Assembly: GCA_018136815.1 (NCBI GenBank)
Contig: CM030932.1
Location: 2,835,019-2,899,018, forward strand
Direction of reading: 5' to 3'
DNA from: Isochrysis galbana
Taxonomy: Eukaryota; Haptophyta; Isochrysidales; Isochrysidaceae
DNA length: 64,000 nucleotides
Both the position numbers and the translations under genes were made by a program. The notes below the pieces were generated by a model. The model made no database searches. It saw only the letters and a list, made by a program, of their open reading frames with translations, and was not told the DNA's origin. Below are positions 28,501-41,100 of this stretch, piece after piece; the first letter of the stretch is position 1; each line of letters begins with the position of its first letter.

Positions 28501-31206
28501 CGAGGGCTAGGCTATGATGGCGTGCCTAACCCCTCTAATTCAGCAAAGGCATCCCCATACTCTTCAATACCATTCGTGCCGCAGACGGTAGCCGCCGCTA
28601 TCGAGCGAGTGCCCCACGTCGATGAATCTTCTCCGTCCAGGCCAGCCTCTAATCCAACCACCCCGTCACCCGGAGCCGGAACCTCGCTTCCAGTAGAATC
28701 TATCGCGGACACGCCGCCGCCGCTCTACCCTCGTCACTGCCTCTATGTCCGCGATCTCGTGGTCTGCCGTGCCGATGGCGACCGCGCAGCTCAAGGGTTC
28801 GTTCTCCCGGACGTTGCCCTCACGGTGAACAGCACCCTGGCTGACACTGGAGCGGGCCCGTCAGTAATCACCACTGCTCTTCTCGATCGACTACCTGAAG
28901 ACGCTTGCGTCGAACGCGTATCGGACGCTACCGTCCCCAACCTACATGGGCCGGACGGCCTTCCTCTCATCACTAGGGGCCGGGCTAGCCTCGTCTTCTC
29001 CTTGTCCGGTCGCCTCTTCCGTCATTCGTTCGCGGTCATCGAAGGAAACCCGATGCTGCTGCTCGGGAACGATTTTTTGGCCGCCCACTCCGCTACCATT
29101 TCTCTCGACGCCGCGAGCTCGGAGGGAAGCCTCCGCCTCCGTCCTGCCTCTGGCGATTCAGAAGACTCTTCAAGAGTCCTTTCCGAATGCGTAGTCAGAG
29201 TTTCCACGGCGCCACCCCCAGTCGCGGACTCCGGCTTCGTCGGAGCTATCTCGATGTCACCCGGTCAGCCGCTGACTGTCGACTTTCTGGAGAGGTCGAC
29301 GGCAACACGAGAGATCCCGGCCGGATCGGAGGGTGAGGCTGCTGCTGATGCTAGGCAGCCACTCTATACACCTCTCTTTGAGTCTGCCGACGAGTTTGCG
29401 GCCAAAGCTCCGGCGTCTACCTCGTCCGAATATCTTCTCTACACGGAGCAAGCGGTGACGATTCCTGCCTTCCACCGCGCAACCATCTGGGTCAGGGTTC
29501 CGCTGGCTCTCCGAGATCATTCGGACTGCGCGATGCTGGTCGACCGCCTACCAAACCGCGAGGCTCTCGATTCGTCCCCTCTCGTAATGCCCACGGTGGT
29601 CACGCCCACGGACGATCATCGCATCGCGGTGACGATCGTCCACACCGGGGTCAATGCGCTGACCCTGCCGTCTCTGCATCCGATAGCTTCGCTCCAGGTG
29701 CGCTTCAAGTTGCACCGGGGCTGGACTCCGACTGGAAGCGAGGGGGATGGTGACCCTGTCACCGCGCTGAGCGAGGAGCAACGAGCCCTACTCGACTCAG
29801 CCACCATCGATCCAGACCGGCTTCTTTCCGACGATCAACGAGAAGAAGTACGCCAACTCTTGGCCCGGCGCATCAAAGCTTTCGCGTTGCACCCGGGGGC
29901 TCCAAACCATACGCACGTTCTCGAGGTGGAGTTGCCACTCAACCCCGGCGCTGTTCCTCACCGGCATGCTCCGTCTAGAGTGGGCCGCGCAGGCGAGCTC
30001 ATCATAGAAGAGGAGGTAGCCAAGATGGAAGCCGCCGGCATTATTCGCAAGTCAAATTCGGCTTGGGCTTCCCGAGTAGTCCTGGTCAGCAAGAAAGATG
30101 GCTCCGTTCGATTCTGCGTGGACTACCGCGACACTAACGCCAAGCTACGCGTCGAGGATAGCCCTCTACCCCTCATTGTAGAGGCTATTGATAGGCTAGC
30201 GTCCGGCCAAGGGCCGCTCAGTTCTCTCTTTTTATGTACTCTCGATTTAGCCTCTGGTTTTTGGGGCATCCCGATCAAAGAATCGCACAAACATATCACC
30301 GCTTTCACCACCCACCGCGGCAAATACGAGTTCAACTTTCTACCGTTCGGCATCCAATCAGGTCCCTCCTACATGTGCCGCTTGATGGACATCGTTCTCG
30401 GTGCGCTAGCGTGGGAGATCTGCATGCCTTACCTCGATGATGTGGGCATCTGGTCAACGGGCGTGGGTCCTTCCGAAGAGGCCAGGGCACAAGCTTCGTT
30501 CGAGCAAATGCTTCACCGGCTAGACCTAGTTCTCGAGCGGCTAGAGTGGGCCGGCCTGACCTGCAAGATGTCCAAGTGTGTCTTCTTTGCCACCTCTACG
30601 GAGTACCTCGGTCACGTTGTCTCGAGGGAAGGTCTCAAGATGGACCCGAAGAAGGTCGCAGCTGTCGCCGACATCGACCCGTCATCCATCAACTCCTTGG
30701 AAGCGGTTCGATCTTTCCTCGGCCTTTGCTCCTACTACCGTCGATTCATTCGCCAATTCGCCGCTAAGGCTGCTCCTCTCACTGCCCTCACGCGGAAGGG
30801 CTGTGACGTGGCAAAGGAGTCTCAGTCCGAGGAGTGTCGCCGAGCTATCCAAGAGCTCAAGACAGCGATCACTTCGGAGCCCGTCTTGACTCCACCCAGG
30901 GATGATCGGCCCTTCATCGTCAAGACCGATGGGGCTAGCAAGTTGGGCATCGCCGGCATCCTCTCGCAGCTAGGAGACGATAACCGTGAACGAGTCGTTG
31001 GGTACTACGCTCGCAGTCTCACCTCGGCCGAACGCCATTGGACGGTGACCGAGATTGAACTCTTGGCCGCCCTGGAATCCATCCGAAATTGGCGACCCTA
31101 CCTTTGGGGGCGTCGGTTCAAGTTAGTCGTCGACCACTCCGCGCTGCGATGGCTGCATACCATGAAGGATCAAGTAGCCGGTGGGCCAGCCTCTCGGCTG
31201 ACTCGT
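25555..31206 (+). CDS. pol: retrotransposon Pol polyprotein, left copy, cut by the assembly gap
   Basis: In the same frame as Gag after the TAG at 25552-25554, and open without another stop to the gap. About 480 residues of Ser/Pro/Asp-rich sequence precede a methyltransferase-like domain (about 26992-27600). Then comes an acidic linker, an aspartic protease with LADTGAGPSVI (near 28840) and LLLGNDFLAAH, the reverse transcriptase (about 29930-30720) with VRFCVDYRDTN, LPFGIQSGP and catalytic YLDD at 30430-30441, and RNase H starting at KTDGASKLGIAG (about 30920). The order PR-RT-RH is that of Ty3/gypsy. No initiating ATG of its own is well placed, so translation by readthrough of the TAG is likely. 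The right half is found in the second copy. Confidence 0.88.
26992..27603 (+). other. phage-type C5 cytosine DNA methyltransferase-like domain within Pol
   Basis: About 200 residues. Seen in order: PRVLVVGEASGVVSSMFLLA then HVATCDLRPSE (SAM-site-like beta-alpha-beta, but without the usual FxGxG); WDLVVAHPPCTYLSAV with HPPC at 27172-27183 (motif IV, catalytic Cys position); a W and R-rich helix; FVAVENPRMH with VENP at 27304-27315 (motif VI); FVQPWQHGTGHQKATGLYL; and LRSRTCVGIAGAMAAQW. The combination HPPCTYL, VENPxMH, QPWxxG, KAT and RSRTxxGIAxAMAxQW is that of small phage and prophage proteins annotated as cytosine-5 methyltransferases. Motifs IV and VI are intact, so catalysis is possible. 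Identical sequence is at 36622-37233. Whether it methylates DNA is inference. Confidence 0.72.
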
Positions 31207-31306
31207 NNNNNNNNNNNNNNNNNNNNNNNNNNNNNNNNNNNNNNNNNNNNNNNNNNNNNNNNNNNNNNNNNNNNNNNNNNNNNNNNNNNNNNNNNNNNNN
31301 NNNNNN
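31207..31306. other. assembly gap (100 N)
   Basis: Exactly 100 unspecified bases inside the retrotransposon. To its left Pol stops in RNase H. To its right an LTR starts about 11 bases in. A round 100-base gap usually marks a join of unknown size. Confidence 0.98.
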
Positions 31307-32612
31307 ATCCTAGATGATGCGATTTCCAGGCTCTTATTTCCAGGTCCTTCGCCGTGCGGCCACACGGTGAAGCTCAGGTACATCTAGGTTGGTAGGGTTC
31401 GTCCCTAGCGATCTAGAATTCGAGTTCTCGTTTCGTTCCTTCTAGCCTGTTTGTCAGGTCTAGATTCCAGGTTTCCTCCTTTCGGGTAATCTTGACCCAA
31501 AGGAGCCAGGTCGCCTGTCACTCGCTGCGCGCTTGTCTCAGGCTCTCGAGTTACCTTGTGAAGGCTTGTTTAGCTTCTTGCAAGGCTTGTTGTTTCTTGT
31601 TGGGTTCCGGTTCTTTCTTGGGACCTGCTGACTTTCGTTGTTGTCCAGGCCTGTTCTTCGTAGGTTCTGCTTGGCCTGGTTAGGGTTTCGTTGAATCCCG
31701 CGTTCGGCGTTTGGCGTTGGCGTTCGGAAATTTCCTCTCACATTCCCTAGGTCCGCTACCCTTGGCTTGTAGGTCCTTGCTTCTTTCTTCTCGGTCAAGG
31801 TTTTGGCGAGCGAGTCGGTTGCTCTAGCCGCTCGAGATTTGAGGTTTAATTTGCCATCTCCCCTTGGAGATCGGTGTAGGTTCGCTTCCTAGGTGAGGGA
31901 ATCTTTCCCCTTGATGCAAGTTACATGCAAGCCTTGGCCCCTTTGGTGTTTCTTCCCCTTGGTTGCTACTCAGGGTTGTTCGTTAGAAGCGTCTAGAAGG
32001 TTCACGCTCAACGGCAAGATTTATTCGTCGTGAAGACATCTCGTTGCGATCTGTATCCAAAGTGATCGCCGTGGTCGCGCGACAGACGCTCCCCTTCGGA
32101 CTCTCCGCTACGTGGGAAGTTACAACGGAGACACGCTCCGGCCGTCGCTGCGGAGTCTCTCTCTCTCTCGCTCTCTCTCTCCGTCTCTCGCGACGTGTTT
32201 GAGTTATCGGTGATTTGGGGTCGCGGTTGCTTGATAATTTGCTTTGTTTGGGTGAATGATTCCGGTGTGTTCGTGAGTCGGTGTATCCTGTTGTTCTCAG
32301 CTCTTGTCCGTCGTTGTTCGCTGCGTCGCTGCACTCAAGCAGCTTAGGCTCCCTCCCTGAGGGAAGAGTTCTTTGTAGGTCTAACAATCTCTTACAACCC
32401 AACACACTAGGGCCGCTAGAGCGCCTCGCCGCCCCACAGTCCTTCGTTCGCCGTTCGTTCCCTGTCCATACACCCGAATGGGGTTGCCCGACCCAGTCCA
32501 GAATTTCATTCACCCGACTCCCGGTGGGGAGGAGGGACAAAGCGCCGCGCTAGCCGCCGGTGCCGCTCGCGACGGAGTGGCTCAGAGCCCTCCGGTAGCG
32601 CTCGACCCGACA
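31307..32612 (+). repeat. LTR copy after the gap (5' tip missing)
   Basis: Matches the 5' LTR from its 12th base or so. At several positions it agrees with the LTR at 59161 rather than with the two outer LTRs (GATTTCCAGG, CGCCGTGCGG, ACGGTGAAG, GCAAGTTACATGC, GTGAGTCGGTG). It also lacks single bases in doublets. It is therefore not a simple copy of the 21650 LTR, and may be read from another element or a poor consensus. Confidence 0.75.
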
Positions 32613-35185
32613 AGCACGAAATCTAAGCTCGCGTCCTCGGCGCAGAGGAGGAACCTCTCAGGGAACCTTCTCTGCCCGCTGCAGCTTCTGTTCCCGTTGG
32701 ATGTCCGAGTGATCCCACGGCCTCTGAGGCTGCACCAGTGGCACCCATCACTCCGGCTGCTATCTCCACGACTGGCTCCGATCAGCTCGTGGCGGATGGC
32801 GAGTCTTGGTCCGCTGCCCTCGGCACCCACCGGGTGCAATCACAGCGGGCCATGGTGGAGCATGACCCTCTCCCGCATGAAGCCAACTTCAGCGTCGCTG
32901 AGTTGGCCCATGAGGTGGAGGAGGGTCCCTCCCTCTGATTCAATTTGACCCGCCTCCTCACCTTCGAGATGATGAGTCTGAGGTGGGTGAAGCTGAGGTG
33001 ATCAGCTTCCGAAGCCCGCCTACCGGGACTATGCCCCGCCGTCATCAAAAGGGGTCCTTGATCAAGAGATCACCCCGATCGAGACGGCCGCGGCGCGTCA
33101 GGATGCGGAAATGGCAAGGCTTCAGGCGGAGACCAACACCCTAAAAGGGGCTGTGGAGCGCTACACTCATCCCTTGCCGCGGCAGAGGCGAGGGAGGGCT
33201 TCTCCGGGATCAAGTTGAAGCAGGGTTCAAAGCCCTGACTCAGCTACTCCAAGCCCGCCAAGAGCCCGCTTCAAGTCCGTCGATGGATCGGACCGAGGCG
33301 GCTGCGGATTCTGCTAGGCCGGTTCAGAGGGAACCACCCATGGGCGAGCCTCCTGCTCTAGACCCAAAGGGCCACAGCTCTCCGGCTTCTAGGGTTCCAC
33401 GGTCGGCGTACCCGACCTCTAAATCGGAATCCCGCCGCCAGGACCAAAGCCCTTACCGGGGCCCGACCCCGATGGTGCCACTTCGCCACCCTCGTGACCC
33501 CTGCCTCGCGTGGGATGGATGAGCGAGAGGCAGTTGTAAGCGAGTGGAAAAATCTCCTCGCCCTGCCTTCACGCGATCTGCCGCCCTTTACCGCGACTCC
33601 GACGAGCACGAGCTCATCCACACCATTTTGAAGAGCAACCTCTCCTGGCGGGCAACGTTTGGCATTGCCGAATTTTCATGGAGGAGGACCACTTGCTCAA
33701 ATGGGTGCGTAGCCGCTTCTCAGCCGAGCAAACCCTTCAGCATCAGGTCAGGATGGGCAAAGAGCTTTCGGAGCTCCGCTTCCCAAAGGCCCTCGCCTCC
33801 GATAACGTTCAAACCGCGGCGACAGCCTGGAACGAATTTCGGCTAACTCTCATCAAGCCGTTGGAGCGGGCACTAGCGCTCGGCTGCGATCATCGCGAAA
33901 TATTTACCTCCTCCTCGCGGCAGCCGGAGCCAATTCCAGCGGCAATTCTCGCATCTTCGCCTTCCTCCTCGATCTAGTGGAGGACCGCGCCCTCGCTCTC
34001 AATCCTGTCCTCGCTGCTGACGTCCTTCTTCGCAAATGCGACGGGACCTTCGCAAACGGGGCCGATGGTTTCGCGAAAGACTCGGCGTCGATGGAGTGGG
34101 ACCGCATGAGGGAGCGCGAGGCTGGCGCTGATCTATGTGAGCTCAGCAAGAATTTGGTTCGCGCCTACATCCGCAAGCTTGGCGATTCCGCGGTTGACTC
34201 CACCAACGTGTGGGATCATCCAAACATGGCCCATGAGATCAACCAGAGGTTCGAAGAAATCATCCGGAACGATAAGGTTGATCCTCAGCGCGGCGTCGAT
34301 AATGCTATTAAATTTGCGGAGGTGCTCGCGGAGACTCGTTTCCGCGTAGAGAACCACGAGCTAGGTCGGTCGGCGCTCTCGTGCGTCAACCTCTGCCAAC
34401 GGTACCTCAGCCCTTACGAGCAGGCTCGGGTGAAGCGTCATCAATCCCGGCCCTCGACGAAGCAAACCGTGGCTAGCGTACGCACTAAAGCCTCAGGCGA
34501 GGCAAAGAACGAGACTTCCTCGTCCCAGAAGACCGCTTCGACCACGGACATGGTTGCCGCCGTGCAGGCGGCCGTCCAAGCTACCGTGGCGGAAGCTCTT
34601 CGCGGACAGGGACATTCGCCTGCTTCGAAGCCTGATTATCGGGCTGCTGCACCGCCGGCAAGTTACCACTCCAACTCACCGTTGCCGGCTATACTGACCG
34701 ATCCACCGGGTCGAAAGGGAGGCTCGTCTCGGCCGCCCAGCCGTCGCTGCGATCCGCCGGCGAACGGCCAAGGGCTACCGCCCGATTTGGGCGTATCCCG
34801 GTGGACGCCCGAGCTTTGGAATCGGGCCCGAGCCCGCTTCTGGGCCGTAGCAGGCTATGCCAAGCACCCAAGGGTCTCGGCGGCGCTAGCAAAGTGCCGA
34901 CCGGCCGATAATTCAATGGAAACTCCACGAACGGACGATATCAATAGGGGAATCTCCGAATGGACGAACGAAAACGGCTGTGCCTTCTGCGCTTTCCGAC
35001 CTCACGCTCCTCCTGGCACTCCAGCCAGCGAAGCCTGGAAATATGGCACGGGAGACGGTGCTCACAACCCCGTCATCTGTCAGCCATATATTCGCTTTCT
35101 GTGTGAGGCTGGCTGCGGAGAGTGTGGATCGGACGAGCACATTCATAAGCTTCTTCGCTCGATGGTCCGGGTTAAGCCTCAGTAG
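32478..35185 (+). pseudogene. gag: Gag copy after the gap, disrupted by single-base deletions
   Basis: Same gene as 22837-25554 but with about ten one- or two-base losses between 32410 and 33915, each in a run of identical bases (for example GGCCGC to GGCGC, GTCCCCTCC to GTCCCTCC, CTCCCTCC to CTCCTCC). No insertions were seen. From 33977 on, the 402-residue C-terminal part is intact up to the TAG at 35183-35185. The one-sided error pattern next to an assembly gap points to uncorrected sequence rather than evolution. Confidence 0.8.
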
Positions 35186-38100
35186 GGGTCCGGCGGGGTC
35201 CCCGTCCTTCAAACCCTGGCGGAGAACATCGCGGGCGGTGGGCCCGAACGCCACCACCACCATCCCGATCCGATCCCTACGCCGCTTGGGGAGAAGAGCT
35301 GTCAACGCGGCGATTCTCCCCCTGTCTCTAGCTCTATTCAGTCCTCGACGGTGGGAGCCGCCTCGCCGGCTGAAGCCCCCGCCGAACGGCTATCTCGGAA
35401 GCCGGAGTCGACACTTGACCCGGGCTCCTGGAAACAGGTTTGCCCCGGAGATCGTCGCGACCCGACTCTCCGAAATTCGTGTACGTCTACAAGTTCTTCT
35501 ATTACTTCGCACGCTATTAGGATGTTAGGGGCTGATTCTCGCACGCTGCCCCTCTTGGAGTCTGTTTCTACGGATACTATGCTGTCATCGGTTCCTTCTA
35601 ACTCTCCTAGGTCTTTCGACGCATCTTCATCCCTGGATTCACCCCCCGACGGCCCTGCCCAAGGGGGTGGGCTAGGTAGATTCGACGCGTCTTCGGTCTC
35701 TTCGTTTCGTAAACGAACAGTTGTGAAGCCCTCGAGGGCTGTCGACTCGGTATCATCTTCTGCTCTAGGTTCTATGGATAGGTCCGACGTGGCCGCTGCC
35801 GCGTACGAAAACGTTGTTGCTGCTTTACCTGTTTCTGCTCTTTCCCGGCGGGACCCCTCTGGAGACCTCTCTCCCAAGGGCCATAGCCGGAGCCGCTCTG
35901 CGGACGAATCGTCGTTGTCTACCGTAGGTTCTCGTGCTGTTGAGGCGGAGACTAGTGTCTCCTCTTCACCTCTCTCCCCGGTTCGTTATATTTCTCCGTC
36001 ATCGTGTTCATTCTCTCGTCTCGAAGTTGCACCTGTTCTCGTTTCTGACCTGGTTCCCGACCCGGAAGGGTCGGCTTCCGGGGTCGATGAAGTTGAAGGT
36101 TCCAAGGGAGCTGCGGCTTTCCGCGCTCACGCCGTGGTCACCCCAGACTCGGGAGACGCAGGGGCCGTCGATTACGATCTCTCGTCGCGCCCCACACGGA
36201 CGCCGGCGTCTCCTCTTTCTCTCGGCTCTCCGGAGGATCCCTGTTCCAGGGATCGCCCGCCGGAGCCAACCCCCTTCAGGTCTAGCCCACCGAAACTTCA
36301 GGGCGACGACCCCTCCCCCTGAATTCTACTGCCGAGGCCATCCACCGGATCGCCGTGGTTGGTTGTTCCTCGGCCGCCAAGTCTACTGAAGCTGCCCGCG
36401 CCCCTACGCGCGAGCTCCAAATGTTAGCCGCCTCCCGTGCCCGGGCTAGCGGTTCCTCCGTCATCTTGCCCCGCCATCTCGCCGAAGCTGCTCTAGCCTT
36501 GCGGCGGCCGCACGCGAGCACTCATTCATCACCCTCTGCCGTACTGCCGACGCATTTTGACGAGCTTTGCGCTGAGTTAGCGGCGATCCACGACGCCGTG
36601 ACGTTCGACGCGGCCGAGGGGATTCCTCCACCCCGCGTTCTAGTCGTCGGTGAAGCTAGCGGGGTCGTGTCTTCGATGTTCCTACTCGCCGGAGCGCACG
36701 TCGCGACGTGCGATCTACGACCGTCGGAGATCGACTACATTCCCCACTTCTGCGGAGATGCTCTTCACATTCAAAACCTCGGTTGGGACCTCGTGGTCGC
36801 GCATCCGCCGTGCACGTATTTGTCGGCGGTGAGTTGCCAGTGGCTCGATCGGGAGCCGGGACGACGCCAGGCTCTCGAATCCGCCGCTAGAGTCTTCCTC
36901 GCCATGGCAAGCGCCAACGCGCCTTTCGTTGCCGTCGAAAATCCTCGAATGCACGCGGAAGCCTCCGCCTTAGTCGGGGGGTTGCGACCGCGGCAGTTTG
37001 TGCAGCCGTGGCAGCACGGCACGGGCCATCAAAAAGCAACTGGCCTGTACCTGACGGCTTCACTCCCGCCCCTGCAGCCTTCGAAGATTGTCGAGGGACG
37101 TCTATCCGCGATGGCGGATCTATCGCCGTCGCCCCACCGTGGCGCCCTTCGCAGCCGCACCTGTGTGGGCATTGCCGGTGCAATGGCGGCCCAGTGGATG
37201 CCGGTCTTGCGCCGTTATGCGCGCGAAGCCAAGGCGTCGCGTTCGCTCGACTTCACGGTGGACTGGGCAATTTCCCAAGCCGCTGCCAGCTTGAGAGAAC
37301 GCCCTTCGCTTTGCTCGACCGGCTTCGAACTGGCTGAGCCGAGGACGGCTCTGGCTCGCTTCATGGAGGGGGGAGGCGAGGCAGCTTCTAGCTCTCACCT
37401 CACGCCTCCCAGCGGTACGCTAGTGTCCGATTCGGTAGTCGTGATCTCAGACGCGGGCCCCGTTGCCGATGCGTCTCGCCTGCTCCATCGGAAGGACTCG
37501 GAAACCAACGCATCGCAAGACGGGACCGTGGCGGAAGTGGACTGCTTCACGCCGTGGGAGTGGCCCATAAGGGACCGCTCTACAACGCCAGGCCCTCCAA
37601 ACACGGTGAAGAAGCGCCGCAGCAAGTGGCAGGTCTTCGATCGTGATGTAATTTCGGGGGTCCATCGGTGGCAGGATGTCACGCCTTCCATCGCCCAAGA
37701 AATCGCTGAGCAAGCGGCAGCTGCGGAGCCGTCGGAACCTTCCATCTTGTCTCGACTGGGCTCCCAAGGCATCAATGCACTATCTCCGAGCGCCTCCTTC
37801 ACGGCTGGCGACGAGGGAGTGGCCGAACTGACCAATTCGTTCGTAGCCGAAAGGCCACTCGAAACCTGGGATGTCGGGCCCGACTCGGGAGAAGATGACA
37901 CGCCCGAGATGCCAGAACACCGGAGCATGCAGACCCTCGAGACCAAGCCCTCCGACGCCGCCGAAGGAGAGGGTACTCCACGGGCACTGTGTGGCGATGG
38001 GGGTGCCGCTAGGGGCCTCAGTGCGGCTGGTTTTTCCGAGTTGTCGAAGCTTCCGAAGACAGCCTTGCAAAAGTCCCTGGAGAAGGAATGGTCACGCCAA

Positions 38101-41100
38101 ATGGATCAACCTCGGCATCCGACGGACCGTCGAGGGCTAGGCTATGATGGCGTGCCTAACCCCTCTAATTCAGCAAAGGCATCCCCATACTCTTCAATAC
38201 CATTCGTGCCGCAGACGGTAGCCGCCGCTATCGAGCGAGTGCCCCACGTCGATGAATCTTCTCCGTCCAGGCCAGCCTCTAATCCAACCACCCCGTCACC
38301 CGGAGCCGGAACCTCGCTTCCAGTAGAATCTATCGCGGACACGCCGCCGCCGCTCTACCCTCGTCACTGCCTCTATGTCCGCGATCTCGTGGTCTGCCGT
38401 GCCGATGGCGACCGCGCAGCTCAAGGGTTCGTTCTCCCGGACGTTGCCCTCACGGTGAACAGCACCCTGGCTGACACTGGAGCGGGCCCGTCAGTAATCA
38501 CCACTGCTCTTCTCGATCGACTACCTGAAGACGCTTGCGTCGAACGCGTATCGGACGCTACCGTCCCCAACCTACATGGGCCGGACGGCCTTCCTCTCAT
38601 CACTAGGGGCCGGGCTAGCCTCGTCTTCTCCTTGTCCGGTCGCCTCTTCCGTCATTCGTTCGCGGTCATCGAAGGAAACCCGATGCTGCTGCTCGGGAAC
38701 GATTTTTTGGCCGCCCACTCCGCTACCATTTCTCTCGACGCCGCGAGCTCGGAGGGAAGCCTCCGCCTCCGTCCTGCCTCTGGCGATTCAGAAGACTCTT
38801 CAAGAGTCCTTTCCGAATGCGTAGTCAGAGTTTCCACGGCGCCACCCCCAGTCGCGGACTCCGGCTTCGTCGGAGCTATCTCGATGTCACCCGGTCAGCC
38901 GCTGACTGTCGACTTTCTGGAGAGGTCGACGGCAACACGAGAGATCCCGGCCGGATCGGAGGGTGAGGCTGCTGCTGATGCTAGGCAGCCACTCTATACA
39001 CCTCTCTTTGAGTCTGCCGACGAGTTTGCGGCCAAAGCTCCGGCGTCTACCTCGTCCGAATATCTTCTCTACACGGAGCAAGCGGTGACGATTCCTGCCT
39101 TCCACCGCGCAACCATCTGGGTCAGGGTTCCGCTGGCTCTCCGAGATCATTCGGACTGCGCGATGCTGGTCGACCGCCTACCAAACCGCGAGGCTCTCGA
39201 TTCGTCCCCTCTCGTAATGCCCACGGTGGTCACGCCCACGGACGATCATCGCATCGCGGTGACGATCGTCCACACCGGGGTCAATGCGCTGACCCTGCCG
39301 TCTCTGCATCCGATAGCTTCGCTCCAGGTGCGCTTCAAGTTGCACCGGGGCTGGACTCCGACTGGAAGCGAGGGGGATGGTGACCCTGTCACCGCGCTGA
39401 GCGAGGAGCAACGAGCCCTACTCGACTCAGCCACCATCGATCCAGACCGGCTTCTTTCCGACGATCAACGAGAAGAAGTACGCCAACTCTTGGCCCGGCG
39501 CATCAAAGCTTTCGCGTTGCACCCGGGGGCTCCAAACCATACGCACGTTCTCGAGGTGGAGTTGCCACTCAACCCCGGCGCTGTTCCTCACCGGCATGCT
39601 CCGTCTAGAGTGGGCCGCGCAGGCGAGCTCATCATAGAAGAGGAGGTAGCCAAGATGGAAGCCGCCGGCATTATTCGCAAGTCAAATTCGGCTTGGGCTT
39701 CCCGAGTAGTCCTGGTCAGCAAGAAAGATGGCTCCGTTCGATTCTGCGTGGACTACCGCGACACTAACGCCAAGCTACGCGTCGAGGATAGCCCTCTACC
39801 CCTCATTGTAGAGGCTATTGATAGGCTAGCGTCCGGCCAAGGGCCGCTCAGTTCTCTCTTTTTATGTACTCTCGATTTAGCCTCTGGTTTTTGGGGCATC
39901 CCGATCAAAGAATCGCACAAACATATCACCGCTTTCACCACCCACCGCGGCAAATACGAGTTCAACTTTCTACCGTTCGGCATCCAATCAGGTCCCTCCT
40001 ACATGTGCCGCTTGATGGACATCGTTCTCGGTGCGCTAGCGTGGGAGATCTGCATGCCTTACCTCGATGATGTGGGCATCTGGTCAACGGGCGTGGGTCC
40101 TTCCGAAGAGGCCAGGGCACAAGCTTCGTTCGAGCAAATGCTTCACCGGCTAGACCTAGTTCTCGAGCGGCTAGAGTGGGCCGGCCTGACCTGCAAGATG
40201 TCCAAGTGTGTCTTCTTTGCCACCTCTACGGAGTACCTCGGTCACGTTGTCTCGAGGGAAGGTCTCAAGATGGACCCGAAGAAGGTCGCAGCTGTCGCCG
40301 ACATCGACCCGTCATCCATCAACTCCTTGGAAGCGGTTCGATCTTTCCTCGGCCTTTGCTCCTACTACCGTCGATTCATTCGCCAATTCGCCGCTAAGGC
40401 TGCTCCTCTCACTGCCCTCACGCGGAAGGGCTGTGACGTGGCAAAGGAGTCTCAGTCCGAGGAGTGTCGCCGAGCTATCCAAGAGCTCAAGACAGCGATC
40501 ACTTCGGAGCCCGTCTTGACTCCACCCAGGGATGATCGGCCCTTCATCGTCAAGACCGATGGGGCTAGCAAGTTGGGCATCGCCGGCATCCTCTCGCAGC
40601 TAGGAGACGATAACCGTGAACGAGTCGTTGGGTACTACGCTCGCAGTCTCACCTCGGCCGAACGCCATTGGACGGTGACCGAGATTGAACTCTTGGCCGC
40701 CCTGGAATCCATCCGAAATTGGCGACCCTACCTTTGGGGGCGTCGGTTCAAGTTAGTCGTCGACCACTCCGCGCTGCGATGGCTGCATACCATGAAGGAT
40801 CAAGTAGCCGGTGGGCCAGCCTCTCGGCTGACTCGGTGGGCTCTCAAGTTGGCTGAGTACCGGTTCGACGTCGAACATAAACCAGGAGCTGTTCATGAAG
40901 ATGCTGACGGGCTGTCCCGGCTAGCATCCCTGGAGCCGGAACACGAAGACGAACCACTCGCCGGCCTAGCGTCACTGGCGGCGCGTGAGCCTGGCTCAGA
41001 GTCTCTAGCCGAGCAGGAACGGTCCCATCCGGTGGCTGCCATCACGCGCTCCGTAGCTACGGCGCGAGGGCTTCAAGCTTTGGATCGATCTCGTCGTCGA

